A DNA stretch of 38,850 nt from the NCBI GenBank assembly GCA_020354555.1, contig CP070648.1:646328-685177 (forward strand). The letters run 5' to 3'. This document shows positions 17,410 through 26,502 of this stretch, one piece after another; the stretch's first letter is position 1, and each line of letters begins with the position of its first letter. Made by a program: the position numbers and the translations under genes. The notes below the pieces were generated by a model, which was not told the DNA's origin, made no database searches, and saw only the letters and a list, made by a program, of their open reading frames with translations. The stretch comes from Armatimonadota bacterium. GTDB taxonomy: Bacteria > Armatimonadota > Hebobacteria > GCA-020354555 > CP070648.

Positions 17410-17750
17410 CGCGGCTGCACGGGCAGTCCGATTTTCGGCGGGTTATGGAGCGCGGCGAGCGGCACAGCGATCATTTGCTTGCGCTGCGTGCCCTGAGGCG
17501 GGAGGCGGATGGGGGCCCCGATGCGGCGCGCGTGGCGGTTTCCGTGGGCAAGCGGTTCGGGAATGCGGTGGCGCGCAACCGTGTGCGCCGCCGGGTGCGG
17601 GAGTGTACCCGAAGCGCGCTGTCCGACACCCAAGGCGCGTGGGATCTGATCTTCATGCCGCGGGCTGCGGCCCGCGCGACCACATATGATCAACTGCGAG
17701 AATCAGTCTCACGCCTGCTGCGGCGGGCGGGAATCTGCGGTGGCGAGTGA
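17406..17750 (+). CDS. rnpA: Ribonuclease P protein component
   Basis: RnpA is the protein subunit of RNase P, which trims the 5' leader of precursor tRNAs together with the catalytic RNA. The 114 residues carry the family signature [20 protein letters not shown] and the upstream L[11 protein letters not shown] segment. The start is GTG, overlapping the rpmH stop by four bases. The 3' end overlaps yidD. No RNase P RNA gene is in the window. Confidence 0.96.
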   Translation: MTRLHGQSDFRRVMERGERHSDHLLALRALRREADGGPDAARVAVSVGKRFGNAVARNRVRRRVRECTRSALSDTQGAWDLIFMPRAAARATTYDQLRESVSRLLRRAGICGGE

Positions 17751-17976
17751 CGCCGTCCGGGGGGCCGCGGCGCGCAGCGCTGTGGCGGTGTTGAGATGCT
17801 ACCAGCGCTGGATATCGCCGGTGCTCCCGCCGACGTGCCGTTTCCACCCGAGTTGTTCCGAGTACGCTCGCGAAGCGATTGCGAAATACGGCTTTGCCCG
17901 CGGCGGGTGGTTGGCGTTGAAGCGCCTGTGCCGGTGTCATGCGCTGCACCCCGGCGGCTTCGATCCGGTGCAGTGA
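17740..17976 (+). CDS. yidD: Membrane protein insertion efficiency factor YidD
   Basis: I chose the GTG at 17740, which overlaps the end of rnpA by 11 nt and gives 78 residues, the normal size. The conserved core is [20 protein letters not shown] followed by [11 protein letters not shown], and the C-terminal HPGGFDPV is also typical. YidD is a small membrane-associated protein that aids YidC in inserting inner-membrane proteins. The order rnpA-yidD-yidC is the standard one. Confidence 0.95.
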   Translation: MASDAVRGAAARSAVAVLRCYQRWISPVLPPTCRFHPSCSEYAREAIAKYGFARGGWLALKRLCRCHALHPGGFDPVQ

Positions 17977-18002
17977 GCGCGCGTCACCAGACGAGATAAT
18001 AC

Positions 18003-19325
18003 GTGAAATCACTTCGTTGCCACATCAAGATCAAGCCCGGGGTTGTCGTCATCGCCCTGGTCGTGGGCCTGGGCGGCCTCGTGGCCGGCGGGTGCATGGG
18101 ACGCCCGCAGCGGCCGCTTCCCACCGGCAAGATCGAAGAGCTTGGGGTGATGCTCGAAAGCGTGGACCGGGCGAGCGACCAAAGCGTTCGTGACCAACGT
18201 CACAAGTGGGATGACGAGCTGCGCCAGTTGACGTCGACCCCAAAGCCCGACCCCGTGAAGAAGGCGAGTCTGGAGTTCGCCATCGGGTACGCCTTCGAGT
18301 GCGAGGAGCAGTACCGCGAGGCGATCGACAGCTACGCAGCTGCCGCAAAAGGGCCGCTGCAGGTGCAAGCCCGCTTCCGCATCGGCGAGATCGAACTGTT
18401 GGGCCGGCGAGAGCGTAAGGCTGCGGTAGGGGCGTACAGCCAGGCGGCGATGGCGATGCCGGAGGTGCGGGTGTGGGTGCGCACGGCGCCGGAGACGGCG
18501 CGGCCGGTGGTGGCGGAGGGGTTGGAGTGGCCCTCGGTGCTGGCGTCGGCCGGCGGGGGCAGCCTGCGAATGGAGTCGGCGGCGAAGGCGGCACAGATGC
18601 GCCTCGACCTGCTCCAGCGCGGGGACTGGCGCTACCAGGCGATATCACGCTTCGTGAACCTGCTGGGCGGCGACCATCGTTACTCGCACGCGCTGGCGCT
18701 CCTGCTCATCGCGGTCATCGTGAAACTCGTAACGACCCCCCTGACCAGTTCATCCTTCCGCTCCATTCGCGCGATGCAGAGCCTGCAGCCCCTGATTAAG
18801 GAATTACAGGAGAAGCACAAGGGGGACCGGCAGGCGATGGCCGCCGAGCAAATGCGGCTGTTCAAGAAGCACAAGATCAACCCCCTGGGCGGCTGCCTGC
18901 CGATGCTGATACAGATGCCGATCCTGATCGGGGTGTACCAGGGGATACGCTTCTACATCTACCAACTGGCGAACGCGAAGTTCCTGTGGATCAGTAACCT
19001 GGCGCTGGCAGACACGCCGCTGCTGATCATGTACGCGCTGAGCCTGTACGTGTCGCAGAAGCTGACGGCGATGCCGCAGGCGGACCCGCAGCAGCAGCAA
19101 ATGCAGAACACGATGACGATCATGATGCCGCTGATGTTGACCGTGCTGTTCGCGTCGCTGCCGGCGGCGTTCATACTTTACTGGTTCTTCTACAACATCT
19201 TGATTACCGCCCACCAGTACTACCTGATGCGTCAGCCTCCGCCGGCCTTGGCGCCGGCCAAGGAGGGCGGCGAGGGGCCGCCGGGCAAGGGCAAGGGGCG
19301 TCCGCGGCGCAAGCGGAGGAAGTAG
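18003..19325 (+). CDS. yidC: YidC/Oxa1 membrane insertase with N-terminal TPR-like domain, probable lipoprotein
   Basis: YidC inserts and folds inner-membrane proteins. The insertase core (about residues 212-410) is clear: a first core helix (ALLLIAVIVKLVTTPLTSSS) with Arg253 just after it, the cytoplasmic hairpin QPLIKELQEKHKGDRQAM, then NPLGGCLPMLIQMPILIGVY and further helices up to FILYWFFYNIL. The N-terminus is unusual. It has a signal sequence ending in VAGGC, so Cys31 may be lipidated although the lipobox is imperfect. It is followed by about 170 residues with TPR-like helices (EFAIGYAFECEEQYREAIDS) in place of the large beta-sandwich domain of Gram-negative YidC. The basic tail (KGRPRRKRRK) resembles ribosome-binding tails of other YidC proteins. 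The start is GTG, 26 nt after yidD. Confidence 0.93.
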   Translation: MKSLRCHIKIKPGVVVIALVVGLGGLVAGGCMGRPQRPLPTGKIEELGVMLESVDRASDQSVRDQRHKWDDELRQLTSTPKPDPVKKASLEFAIGYAFECEEQYREAIDSYAAAAKGPLQVQARFRIGEIELLGRRERKAAVGAYSQAAMAMPEVRVWVRTAPETARPVVAEGLEWPSVLASAGGGSLRMESAAKAAQMRLDLLQRGDWRYQAISRFVNLLGGDHRYSHALALLLIAVIVKLVTTPLTSSSFRSIRAMQSLQPLIKELQEKHKGDRQAMAAEQMRLFKKHKINPLGGCLPMLIQMPILIGVYQGIRFYIYQLANAKFLWISNLALADTPLLIMYALSLYVSQKLTAMPQADPQQQQMQNTMTIMMPLMLTVLFASLPAAFILYWFFYNILITAHQYYLMRQPPPALAPAKEGGEGPPGKGKGRPRRKRRK

Positions 19326-19421
19326 CGGATAACGGCGCGCCTCGGCACCGGCAGGGCGGCACCGGTCGTCGGCCGGTGATGATCGCCACCGAGCGCGCGC
19401 GAACGTCGGGGGATATCGTAC

Positions 19422-20216
19422 ATGGTATCGATCGAGAAGACGGCGAAGACGGCTGAGGAAGCTATCGAACTGGCGCTAGCGGAGCTCGGCGTACCGCGCG
19501 ACCGCGTCGAGGTGGAGGTGCTGGAGGAAGGGCGGGCTCTGTTCGGCATCCTGGGGTCAGCGCAGGCGCGGGTGCGGGTGACGGCGGAAACGACGATTGG
19601 CGAGCGGGCGTCGCAGGTGTTGGCGGAGATGTTGCAGCACATGGGCCTGGAGGCGACGCCCGAGGTGACGGAGGAAGACGACACGCAGGCGATCATAGAC
19701 ATTCGCGGCGAAGACCTCGGCCTCCTCATCGGCAAGCACGGGCAGACGCTGGCTGCGGTTCAGCATCTGGTGGGCTTGATGGCCAATCGGGGCGAGGAGA
19801 ACCGCAAGCGCATCATCCTGGACGCGGAGGGCTATCGCGAACGGCGCGAGGAGTCGCTGCGTCACCTCGCCATCGCGTCGGCGCGCAAGGCCAAGCAATC
19901 GGGAGAGGCGATCACCCTCGATCCGCTGCTGCCGCACGAGCGCAGAATCATCCACACCACGCTCGCGGATGATGCCGACGTCATGACGCGCAGCGTCGGC
20001 GAAGATCCGACGCGGCGCATTGTCATCGAGCCGCGCGGCGGCCGGTCCGGGGATTCCCGGCGACGCGAGCAGCCCGCGTTCGAGGAGCCTGAGGGGGAGG
20101 AACAATCCACCGCCGCCACGGACGGGTTCGACGCCGAGCGGGACCGGCCGGCCGCCGACAGCGCCGGAACAGAGGACGACGACGGCGAGATGCCCTCGGG
20201 CGAGCAGGAATCGTAG
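19422..20216 (+). CDS. jag: Jag/KhpB RNA-binding protein
   Basis: Jag (KhpB, SpoIIIJ-associated) binds RNA and is almost always found beside yidC. Three parts are visible: the Jag-N domain (residues 1-50, KTAEEAIELALAELGV), a KH domain with the GxxG-type loop LLIGKHGQTL at 101-110, and an R3H domain with PHERRIIH at 171-178. The last 60 residues are acidic and low in complexity, longer than in most homologues. The ATG at 19422 is preceded by a GGGGGA-type purine stretch. The gap to yidC is 96 nt. Confidence 0.94.
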   Translation: MVSIEKTAKTAEEAIELALAELGVPRDRVEVEVLEEGRALFGILGSAQARVRVTAETTIGERASQVLAEMLQHMGLEATPEVTEEDDTQAIIDIRGEDLGLLIGKHGQTLAAVQHLVGLMANRGEENRKRIILDAEGYRERREESLRHLAIASARKAKQSGEAITLDPLLPHERRIIHTTLADDADVMTRSVGEDPTRRIVIEPRGGRSGDSRRREQPAFEEPEGEEQSTAATDGFDAERDRPAADSAGTEDDDGEMPSGEQES

Positions 20217-20462
20217 GAACGCGCGCAGCCCATTCCGACAGCGGGAGCCGAGCGGCAGGCGATGCTCCCTGTTGCTCCGTGCTTCGTGAGTGAGCAGGCG
20301 GGCGCGCCTGTGAAGCTGTCCCTCAACCGCTCCGGCGACGGCGAGATTCCTCGCGTCGCGCCTCGCCTACGCTCAGTGCTCCGCTCTGAATGACCTTTTC
20401 GGGGCCAGCGAATCGCGAGCGAGCCGATTATGAGAGGGTCTCGTGTGTCTTCCCCCGCGGCC

Positions 20463-21041
20463 TCAGGCTTCCCACAGCGCCTCTGACTTGATGAGGCCCA
20501 TGACGGCGCGGAATTCGTCGGTGCCCGCGCGCTCGAGCAGTTGAAACAGCACGGCCTCCAACGTGCTGATGATGCCCCCGGCGGCGCGGATGTTGTCCAC
20601 GGCAAACCGGCAGTTGAAGTCGCCGCGAGCGGTGACTGCGTCGGCCGGAAGATGCACGCGATACCCGGCGTGGATCAGGTCGAGCGCGGTCTCCATGAGG
20701 CAGACGTGGGTCTCGATGCCGCACAGTATCGCGGTCTTGCGCCCGAGCGACTCGATGGCGGCGGCGAAGGCCGGTTCCGCCCAGCAACTGAAGGTCATCT
20801 TCGGGATGACCGACGCCCCCGCAAGCAGGTCCGACACCGCCGCGAGAGTGCCGCCCACCTTCGTCGGGTTCTGCTCGGTGGCGATAACGGGCAGGCCGAG
20901 GGGCTTGGCGCACTTGAGCAGCAACTGAACCGCGCGCAGGACGCGCTCCTTGTCCGAGACAAGGTTCCAGAAGGCTTGCTGCATGTCAATCACGACGAGG
21001 AAGGAGTCGTCCTTGCAGGCGAGGTTCGGGTGTCGTGTCAT
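20463..21041 (-). CDS. Isochorismatase-family cysteine hydrolase
   Basis: I chose the ATG at 21041, which has GGAG nine nt upstream; an in-frame TTG at 21050 is less likely. The catalytic triad of the family is present: Asp19 in VVIDMQQAF, Lys81 in IPKMTFSCW and Cys114 in GIETHVCLMETALDL. Members hydrolyse small amides or ethers such as nicotinamide, N-carbamoylsarcosine or isochorismate. The sequence is closest in appearance to YcaC-like hydrolases of unknown substrate. The gene stands alone, convergent with jag and divergent from proB, so the context gives no substrate hint. Confidence 0.88.
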   Translation of the reverse strand: MTRHPNLACKDDSFLVVIDMQQAFWNLVSDKERVLRAVQLLLKCAKPLGLPVIATEQNPTKVGGTLAAVSDLLAGASVIPKMTFSCWAEPAFAAAIESLGRKTAILCGIETHVCLMETALDLIHAGYRVHLPADAVTARGDFNCRFAVDNIRAAGGIISTLEAVLFQLLERAGTDEFRAVMGLIKSEALWEA

Positions 21042-21241
21042 TGGCGGCAACTCCGTGGGACATTTGACGTGACGTTCAACGGGGGCGACGCGTTGTCCTC
21101 TGCGGGTGCTGGGAGAGGCAGCGAGGACTGCGATGATCGCCGGCTTGCGACGGCGCCCGCCGCTTGATGCGCTCTGAGGGCGGGGGCGGGACCCGTCGGC
21201 TGGGTTGGTGAGTCAATCCCGGTGCGACCACGGCGGGTTCG

Positions 21242-21271
21242 TTTCGCGTCGCGGGTGGAATCTGCTATAAT
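21242..21271 (+). promoter_or_regulatory. Extended -10 promoter of proB
   Basis: A perfect TATAAT lies at 21266-21271, preceded by TGC, which makes an extended -10 element. A weak -35 (TTTCGC at 21242-21247) lies 18 nt upstream. Transcription would start about at the GGAGG ribosome site (21278-21282), so the mRNA leader is very short. Confidence 0.6.
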
Positions 21272-21290
21272 CAACCCGGAGGCTCGTTGG

Positions 21291-22424
21291 TTGGACGAAA
21301 TCCCGCGACAAGCGCTCGGTCGGGCGACTCGCATCGTCGTCAAGCTGGGGACGAACGTGGTCACGACCGCCGAAGGAGCGATCAACCGCCCGCTGCTCGC
21401 GGGCCTGGCGCAACAGATCGTCGCACTGCGGCAGGCCGGCAAGCAGGTACTGGTGATCACCTCCGGCGCGGCGAGGACCGGGCTCGCGCACCTGGGGCTG
21501 CCGAGCGACACGGAGGATGTGCCCACGCGCCAAGCGGCGGCGAGCGTCGGACAGATCGAGCTGGTCGGGTGCTATCGGGAGATCTTCGCGCGGTTCAAGC
21601 AGCCGGTGGCACAGGTGCTGCTGACGCAGGCCGACATTACCGACCCGCGGCGCTACCTTCACCTGCGCAACACGCTGTCGACGCTGCTGGCCCGAGGGGC
21701 GCTGCCGATCCTGAATGAGAACGACCCGGTGTCGATTCAAGGGGTGGCGATCGGGGAGAACGACCGCTTGGCGGCCATCGTCGCGGCGCGGATGGACGCG
21801 GAGCTATTGGTGCTGCTGTCGGATGTTGACGGCCTGTTCACGGGCGATCCGCGCACCGAGGCGGAGGCGAGTCTGATAGACACGGTGACTTCGCTGACGC
21901 GCGAGGTCGAGCGGCACGCGCGCGAATCAGGGAGCGGTTTTGGGCGCGGCGGGATGGTGGCCAAGCTCCAGGCGGCGAAGGCGGCGATGAACGCAGGGGT
22001 GTATATGGTGATCTGCCGCGGGAGCGCGCCCGACGCGTTGACGCGCGTCCTGGCGGGCGACGCGGTGGGGACGCTGTTCGTGCCGCGGCCGGGCAAGCTG
22101 CGCTCGCGCAAGCAGCGCATCGGGTTTGCGGTCACGCCGAAGGGGCACCTGGTGATTGACGACGGCGCGAAGAAAGCGCTGGTCGAGCGCGGCTCGAGTC
22201 TGCTGGCGGTAGGAATCGAGCACGTCTCCGGCCAATTCCGTCAGGGCGACGTGGTGAGCGTGGTTGACTCCAGTGACGTGGAGATCGCCCGCGGCCTGGT
22301 CAATTACCGAGCTGAGGACGTGCGCAAGATTCGGCGCTGCCGGACGAGCGAGATCGAGGCGCGGCTGGGCCATCGCCCGTTTGACGAAGTGATACACCGC
22401 GACAATCTGGTGCTTCTGCACTAG
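21291..22424 (+). CDS. proB: Glutamate 5-kinase with PUA domain
   Basis: ProB phosphorylates glutamate to gamma-glutamyl phosphate, the first step of proline synthesis. I place the start at TTG 21291, eight nt after a perfect GGAGG (21278-21282); the longer frame starting at 21222 would begin upstream of the promoter. Motifs include VVKLGTNVV (about 16-24), VITSGAARTG, LPILNENDPVS and LLSDVDGLFTGDPR, all of the amino-acid kinase fold. A PUA domain (about 278-352) forms the C-terminus. The length of 377 residues is normal. proA is not adjacent. Confidence 0.95.
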   Translation: MDEIPRQALGRATRIVVKLGTNVVTTAEGAINRPLLAGLAQQIVALRQAGKQVLVITSGAARTGLAHLGLPSDTEDVPTRQAAASVGQIELVGCYREIFARFKQPVAQVLLTQADITDPRRYLHLRNTLSTLLARGALPILNENDPVSIQGVAIGENDRLAAIVAARMDAELLVLLSDVDGLFTGDPRTEAEASLIDTVTSLTREVERHARESGSGFGRGGMVAKLQAAKAAMNAGVYMVICRGSAPDALTRVLAGDAVGTLFVPRPGKLRSRKQRIGFAVTPKGHLVIDDGAKKALVERGSSLLAVGIEHVSGQFRQGDVVSVVDSSDVEIARGLVNYRAEDVRKIRRCRTSEIEARLGHRPFDEVIHRDNLVLLH

Positions 22425-22488
22425 ACGAGCGCGGGGCGCAAGACACAGAGCCATCCGAGAGACGGGGGCAGGGCGATACAGGAGGTAG

Positions 22489-23565
22489 GTGTTGCCGAGA
22501 AAACCGAAGAGAGTGCTGATGCAGGGCAATGAGGCGGTAGCGCAAGGGGCGATTGACGCCGGCTGCCGCCATTTCTTCGGCTACCCGATCACGCCGCAGA
22601 ATCCGCTCGGCGACTACATGGCGGAGCACATGCCGAAGGTCGGGGGCGTATTTCTCCAGGCGGAGAGCGAACTCGCTGCCGCCAACATGGTGTACGGCGC
22701 GAGCGCCGCGGGCGCGCGCGCGATGACCGCGTCGAGCAGCCCCGGCATCAGCCTCAAACAAGAGGCGATTTCGTACATGGCTGAATGCGAGCTGCCGGCG
22801 GTAATCGCAAACATCGCCCGCGGCGGCTCGGGTCTGGGCAACATCGCGGCGGCGGGATCGGACTACTTCCAGACCGTGAAGGGCGGGGGGCACGGCGACT
22901 ACCGCACGATCGCCCTGGCACCGTGGTCGGTGCAAGAGATGTACGATCTGACGCGCGTCGCGTTCGACCTCGCGGACCGCTATCGGACGCCCGTCATTAT
23001 TCTCGCCGACGCCATGCTGGGGATGATGATGGAGCCGACGACGATCACCGAGCCACCGGTTGATCCGGCACGTCTGACGCCGAAGCCGTGGGCCACGACC
23101 GGGGCGAGCGGGCGACCGAAGAACGTCATCAACTCGCTCTACATCGTGCCCGAGAAGCTGGAGGCGGTGAACCTGCGCATCCAGGCGCGGCACGACGAGG
23201 CGGCGCGTAAGGAGGTGCGCTGGGAGGAGATCGAGGCCGAGGGCGGGGAGCTGGCCATCGTCGCGTTCGGGACCGCGGCGAGGGTATGCAGGACGGCGAT
23301 CGAGCGGTTGGCCGCGCGCGGCGTGCGCGTCGGCATGCTGCGGCCGATAACGCTGTGGCCGTATCCCTACGACGCAGTTCGCGAGCTGACGCAGCGAGTG
23401 AAGCGCATCCTGGTGGTCGAGCTGTCGTTGGGGCAGATGGTCGAGGACGTGCGCTTGGCGGTGGAGGGGCGCTGTCCGGTGCATTTCTTCGGGCGCACCG
23501 GCGGGATCATCCCGACGCCGAGCGAGGTGGTTGCGGAGATCGAGAAGCTGCTGGAGAACGAGTGA
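22489..23565 (+). CDS. vorB: 2-oxoacid:ferredoxin oxidoreductase, alpha subunit (VorB/KorA type)
   Basis: The enzyme oxidatively decarboxylates a 2-oxoacid to its acyl-CoA and reduces ferredoxin. This 358-residue subunit holds the pyrimidine-binding and transketolase-C-like parts: GNEAVAQGAIDAGCRHFFGY, PITPQNPLGDYM, TASSSPGISLKQEAISYM, and the C-terminal FGRTGGIIPTPSEV. The size fits VorB or KorA. A GGAGG at 22481-22485 precedes two adjacent possible starts, GTG at 22489 and TTG at 22492; spacing favours TTG. Branched-chain and 2-oxoglutarate enzymes cannot be told apart by eye. The beta and gamma genes follow at once. Confidence 0.9.
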   Translation: MLPRKPKRVLMQGNEAVAQGAIDAGCRHFFGYPITPQNPLGDYMAEHMPKVGGVFLQAESELAAANMVYGASAAGARAMTASSSPGISLKQEAISYMAECELPAVIANIARGGSGLGNIAAAGSDYFQTVKGGGHGDYRTIALAPWSVQEMYDLTRVAFDLADRYRTPVIILADAMLGMMMEPTTITEPPVDPARLTPKPWATTGASGRPKNVINSLYIVPEKLEAVNLRIQARHDEAARKEVRWEEIEAEGGELAIVAFGTAARVCRTAIERLAARGVRVGMLRPITLWPYPYDAVRELTQRVKRILVVELSLGQMVEDVRLAVEGRCPVHFFGRTGGIIPTPSEVVAEIEKLLENE

Positions 23566-23679
23566 TCTGCATGACAGGAGGCGAGGGCGATTCCACGGAC
23601 GACGCGGACGAGCAAGAAGGTTTCGGGACCTGAGGGCAAGCAAGTCTTCAGTCACCCAAGGTCGCTATGGCAGCAGCGC

Positions 23680-24383
<704 letters not shown>

Positions 24384-24384
<1 letters not shown>

Positions 24385-24956
24385 TGCGGCGCGAAATCAT
24401 CATTTCCGGCTTCGGGGGGCAAGGCATCGTGCTCACCGGCCAGTTGCTTGCGGGCGCCGCCACGTTCGAAGGGCGCAACGTCGTGTGGAGCCCGTCGCAC
24501 GGCCCGGAGATGCGCGGGGGCGAATCTAACTGCACCGTAGTCGTGGCAGATCGTCCGATCGGCTCCCCCGTGGTCGCTCATCCCGACACAGCCATCATCA
24601 TGGACCGGCCGTCGTTAGTCAGGTTGTCCGGCGTCATCGCGAGTGATGGGCTGATGATGATCAACAGCTCGCTTGCCCCGTCCGGGCCGCGGCGCAGGGA
24701 CCTGCGGGTGTGGAAAGTGCCTGCGAATCACCTGGCAGAGGAGATCGGCGACGTGCGCGTCGCCAACATCATCATGCTCGGCGCATTCATCGAGGCGGAA
24801 CATCTCGTCTCGCCCGAGTCGGTCAAGCAGGCGCTGCGCGACCGACTGCCGCATCGGCGGCGGCAGTTGCTGGAGCTGAACGAGCGCGCACTGGAGCGGG
24901 GCATGCGGCATGTCCGCGAGGCGGGGGACAAAGGAGTCGCCGCGGGAGCCCGCTGA
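24384..24956 (+). CDS. vorC: 2-oxoacid:ferredoxin oxidoreductase, gamma subunit
   Basis: The 190-residue subunit starts MRREIIISGFGGQGIVLTGQ, the hallmark of the gamma chain, followed by SHGPEMRGGESNCTVV. It completes the catalytic core and probably helps in CoA binding and domain closure. The ATG at 24384 shares one base with the stop of the beta gene and has a GGAGG-like site upstream. No ferredoxin-type delta subunit gene is found next to the three genes. The label vorC follows the alpha-beta-gamma order here; naming varies among organisms. Confidence 0.9.
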
Positions 24957-24991
24957 TTTCGACGACGCGCGTCGGCAATATTGGTGCAGCG

Positions 24992-25040
24992 GCGGGGCGT
25001 GCGGCCCCGCTCGATTTCGGGACGGTCAGGAGGCCGTCCC
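24992..25040. repeat. Two adjacent perfect 7-bp hairpins
   Basis: GCGGGGC (24992-24998) pairs with GCCCCGC (25004-25010), and GGGACGG (25019-25025) pairs with CCGTCCC (25034-25040). Both stems are perfect. They lie between the oxidoreductase operon and the acetyltransferase gene. No T-run follows. They could slow transcription, protect mRNA ends or belong to a dispersed repeat. Confidence 0.5.
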
Positions 25041-25092
25041 CTACGTTTGCCCGACGGAGGTTGCGGCGAGCGCTGCGCCGGGAGGAGACGGA

Positions 25093-26337
25093 ATGGAGAT
25101 ACGCGCGCTGCGCGAGGACGAGATCGAGGAATCCATCGAGCACGTCTGCTCCGTGTTCGGCAAGCCGGGGCACCGCCGTTTCCGGTGTCACCTCACCGAC
25201 GACTCGTCGTTCGAACTGGAGCAGGCGCGGGTGTGCGTGGAGGACGGGAGGATCGTCAGCTACGTCCGCGTCTCGGATCGGCCGATCCACATCGGCTGCG
25301 CGGTGGTGCGCATGGGCGGCATCGGGGCGGTCTCGACGCATCCGGAGTATCGCAATCGCGGATACTCCACGGCCCTGCTCTGGGACGCCGTGCGCTACAT
25401 GGAGCGTGACGGCTATGACGTGAGCATGCTGTTTACGGGCATCCCGACGCACTACGCGGAAGTCGGATGGGCGACGTTCCCCGAGCATCGCTTCAGCGTC
25501 GTCGCCGCGGAGCCACCGCCGGTGGAAACGACCTACGCGGTGCGCGACTTCGACGAGGCCCGCGACCTCGACGCGGTAATCGAGATCTACAACGTCTATA
25601 ACGAAGAGCGCACCGGCACGATGGCGCGCCCGCGGCAGTATTGGTATGACGAGCACTCGCGCACTCTCGGCGTTCTGCCGAGCTGGGTCGTTAGACATGA
25701 TGGCGCAACCGTCGCCTACCTGCGGGGGTCGGCGACCCACTTCGGCGAGGTAGCCTACCTGCCGGAGCACAGGGCAGCCGTCGAGGCGATCTGCGCGCGG
25801 GCGATGCGGGAGGCGCTGGCCCTGCCTCCGCAGACGGACGACCGCGCGCGGGGCCGGGGCTGGAAGAAGGGCGACGAGCCGCGCATCGGCGGCGAGTTGC
25901 CGAAATCGCATCCGGCGCTGGCAACGCTCGCGCGGTGGTCGCCGCGGGGCATCCACCACGAGGAGCCGGAGGGGATGATGGTGCGGGTGATCCGCCTCGT
26001 GCCGTTGATGGAGAAGGCGTCGCCGGTATTGGAGCGGCGGCTGTCGCAGTCGGGGCTGCGGCCGCGGCGGAGGGACATCTGCGTTCGGGAGCAGGGGCAG
26101 GCGATGCGGCTGGTCATTGACGGGCACCACGTGCACGCCGAGGCGGGCGAGGCGGGCGACATCGTCCTCGAACCGGGGACGCGCAACTTCTTCAAGCTCT
26201 TGTTCGGCGACAGCACGTTCAGCCAACTGCGCGAGTTGATTCCCGATGCGGATTCCGTTGCCGCAGAGGACGCCGCCTTGCTCGACATCCTGTTTCCGAA
26301 GCAAGAGCCCGTGTACCTGGGCTGCGATCATTTTTGA
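25093..26337 (+). CDS. Eis-type GNAT acetyltransferase
   Basis: The ATG at 25093 follows GGGAGGAGACGGA, a strong ribosome site. The 414 residues match the Eis plan. There is an N-terminal GNAT domain with the acetyl-CoA loop region VSTHPEYRNRGYSTALL (about 79-95). A second degenerate GNAT-like domain covers about 150-300. A C-terminal sterol-carrier-like domain ends YLGCDHF, close to the family-typical terminal CxxF carboxylate that acts as general acid/base. Known Eis enzymes acetylate amines on aminoglycosides, polyamines or peptides. The polyamine-type transporter genes directly downstream make a polyamine-related substrate attractive, but that is an inference. Confidence 0.85.
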   Translation: MEIRALREDEIEESIEHVCSVFGKPGHRRFRCHLTDDSSFELEQARVCVEDGRIVSYVRVSDRPIHIGCAVVRMGGIGAVSTHPEYRNRGYSTALLWDAVRYMERDGYDVSMLFTGIPTHYAEVGWATFPEHRFSVVAAEPPPVETTYAVRDFDEARDLDAVIEIYNVYNEERTGTMARPRQYWYDEHSRTLGVLPSWVVRHDGATVAYLRGSATHFGEVAYLPEHRAAVEAICARAMREALALPPQTDDRARGRGWKKGDEPRIGGELPKSHPALATLARWSPRGIHHEEPEGMMVRVIRLVPLMEKASPVLERRLSQSGLRPRRRDICVREQGQAMRLVIDGHHVHAEAGEAGDIVLEPGTRNFFKLLFGDSTFSQLRELIPDADSVAAEDAALLDILFPKQEPVYLGCDHF

Positions 26338-26502
26338 GCGGGGCGTCGGTCCGCAGCGAGGTCGAAAACGCGCCGCCTCGCCGCAGTTGCTGTCGCTTCC
26401 GAGTCTCCCCTCGCACGGCGCCCTCGAAGGGAAGCCGGTTTCCCGCGGCGAACAGCCCCAGGGATGGAGCGACGGCAAACACAACGCAGCGAGGTGATTC
26501 CC

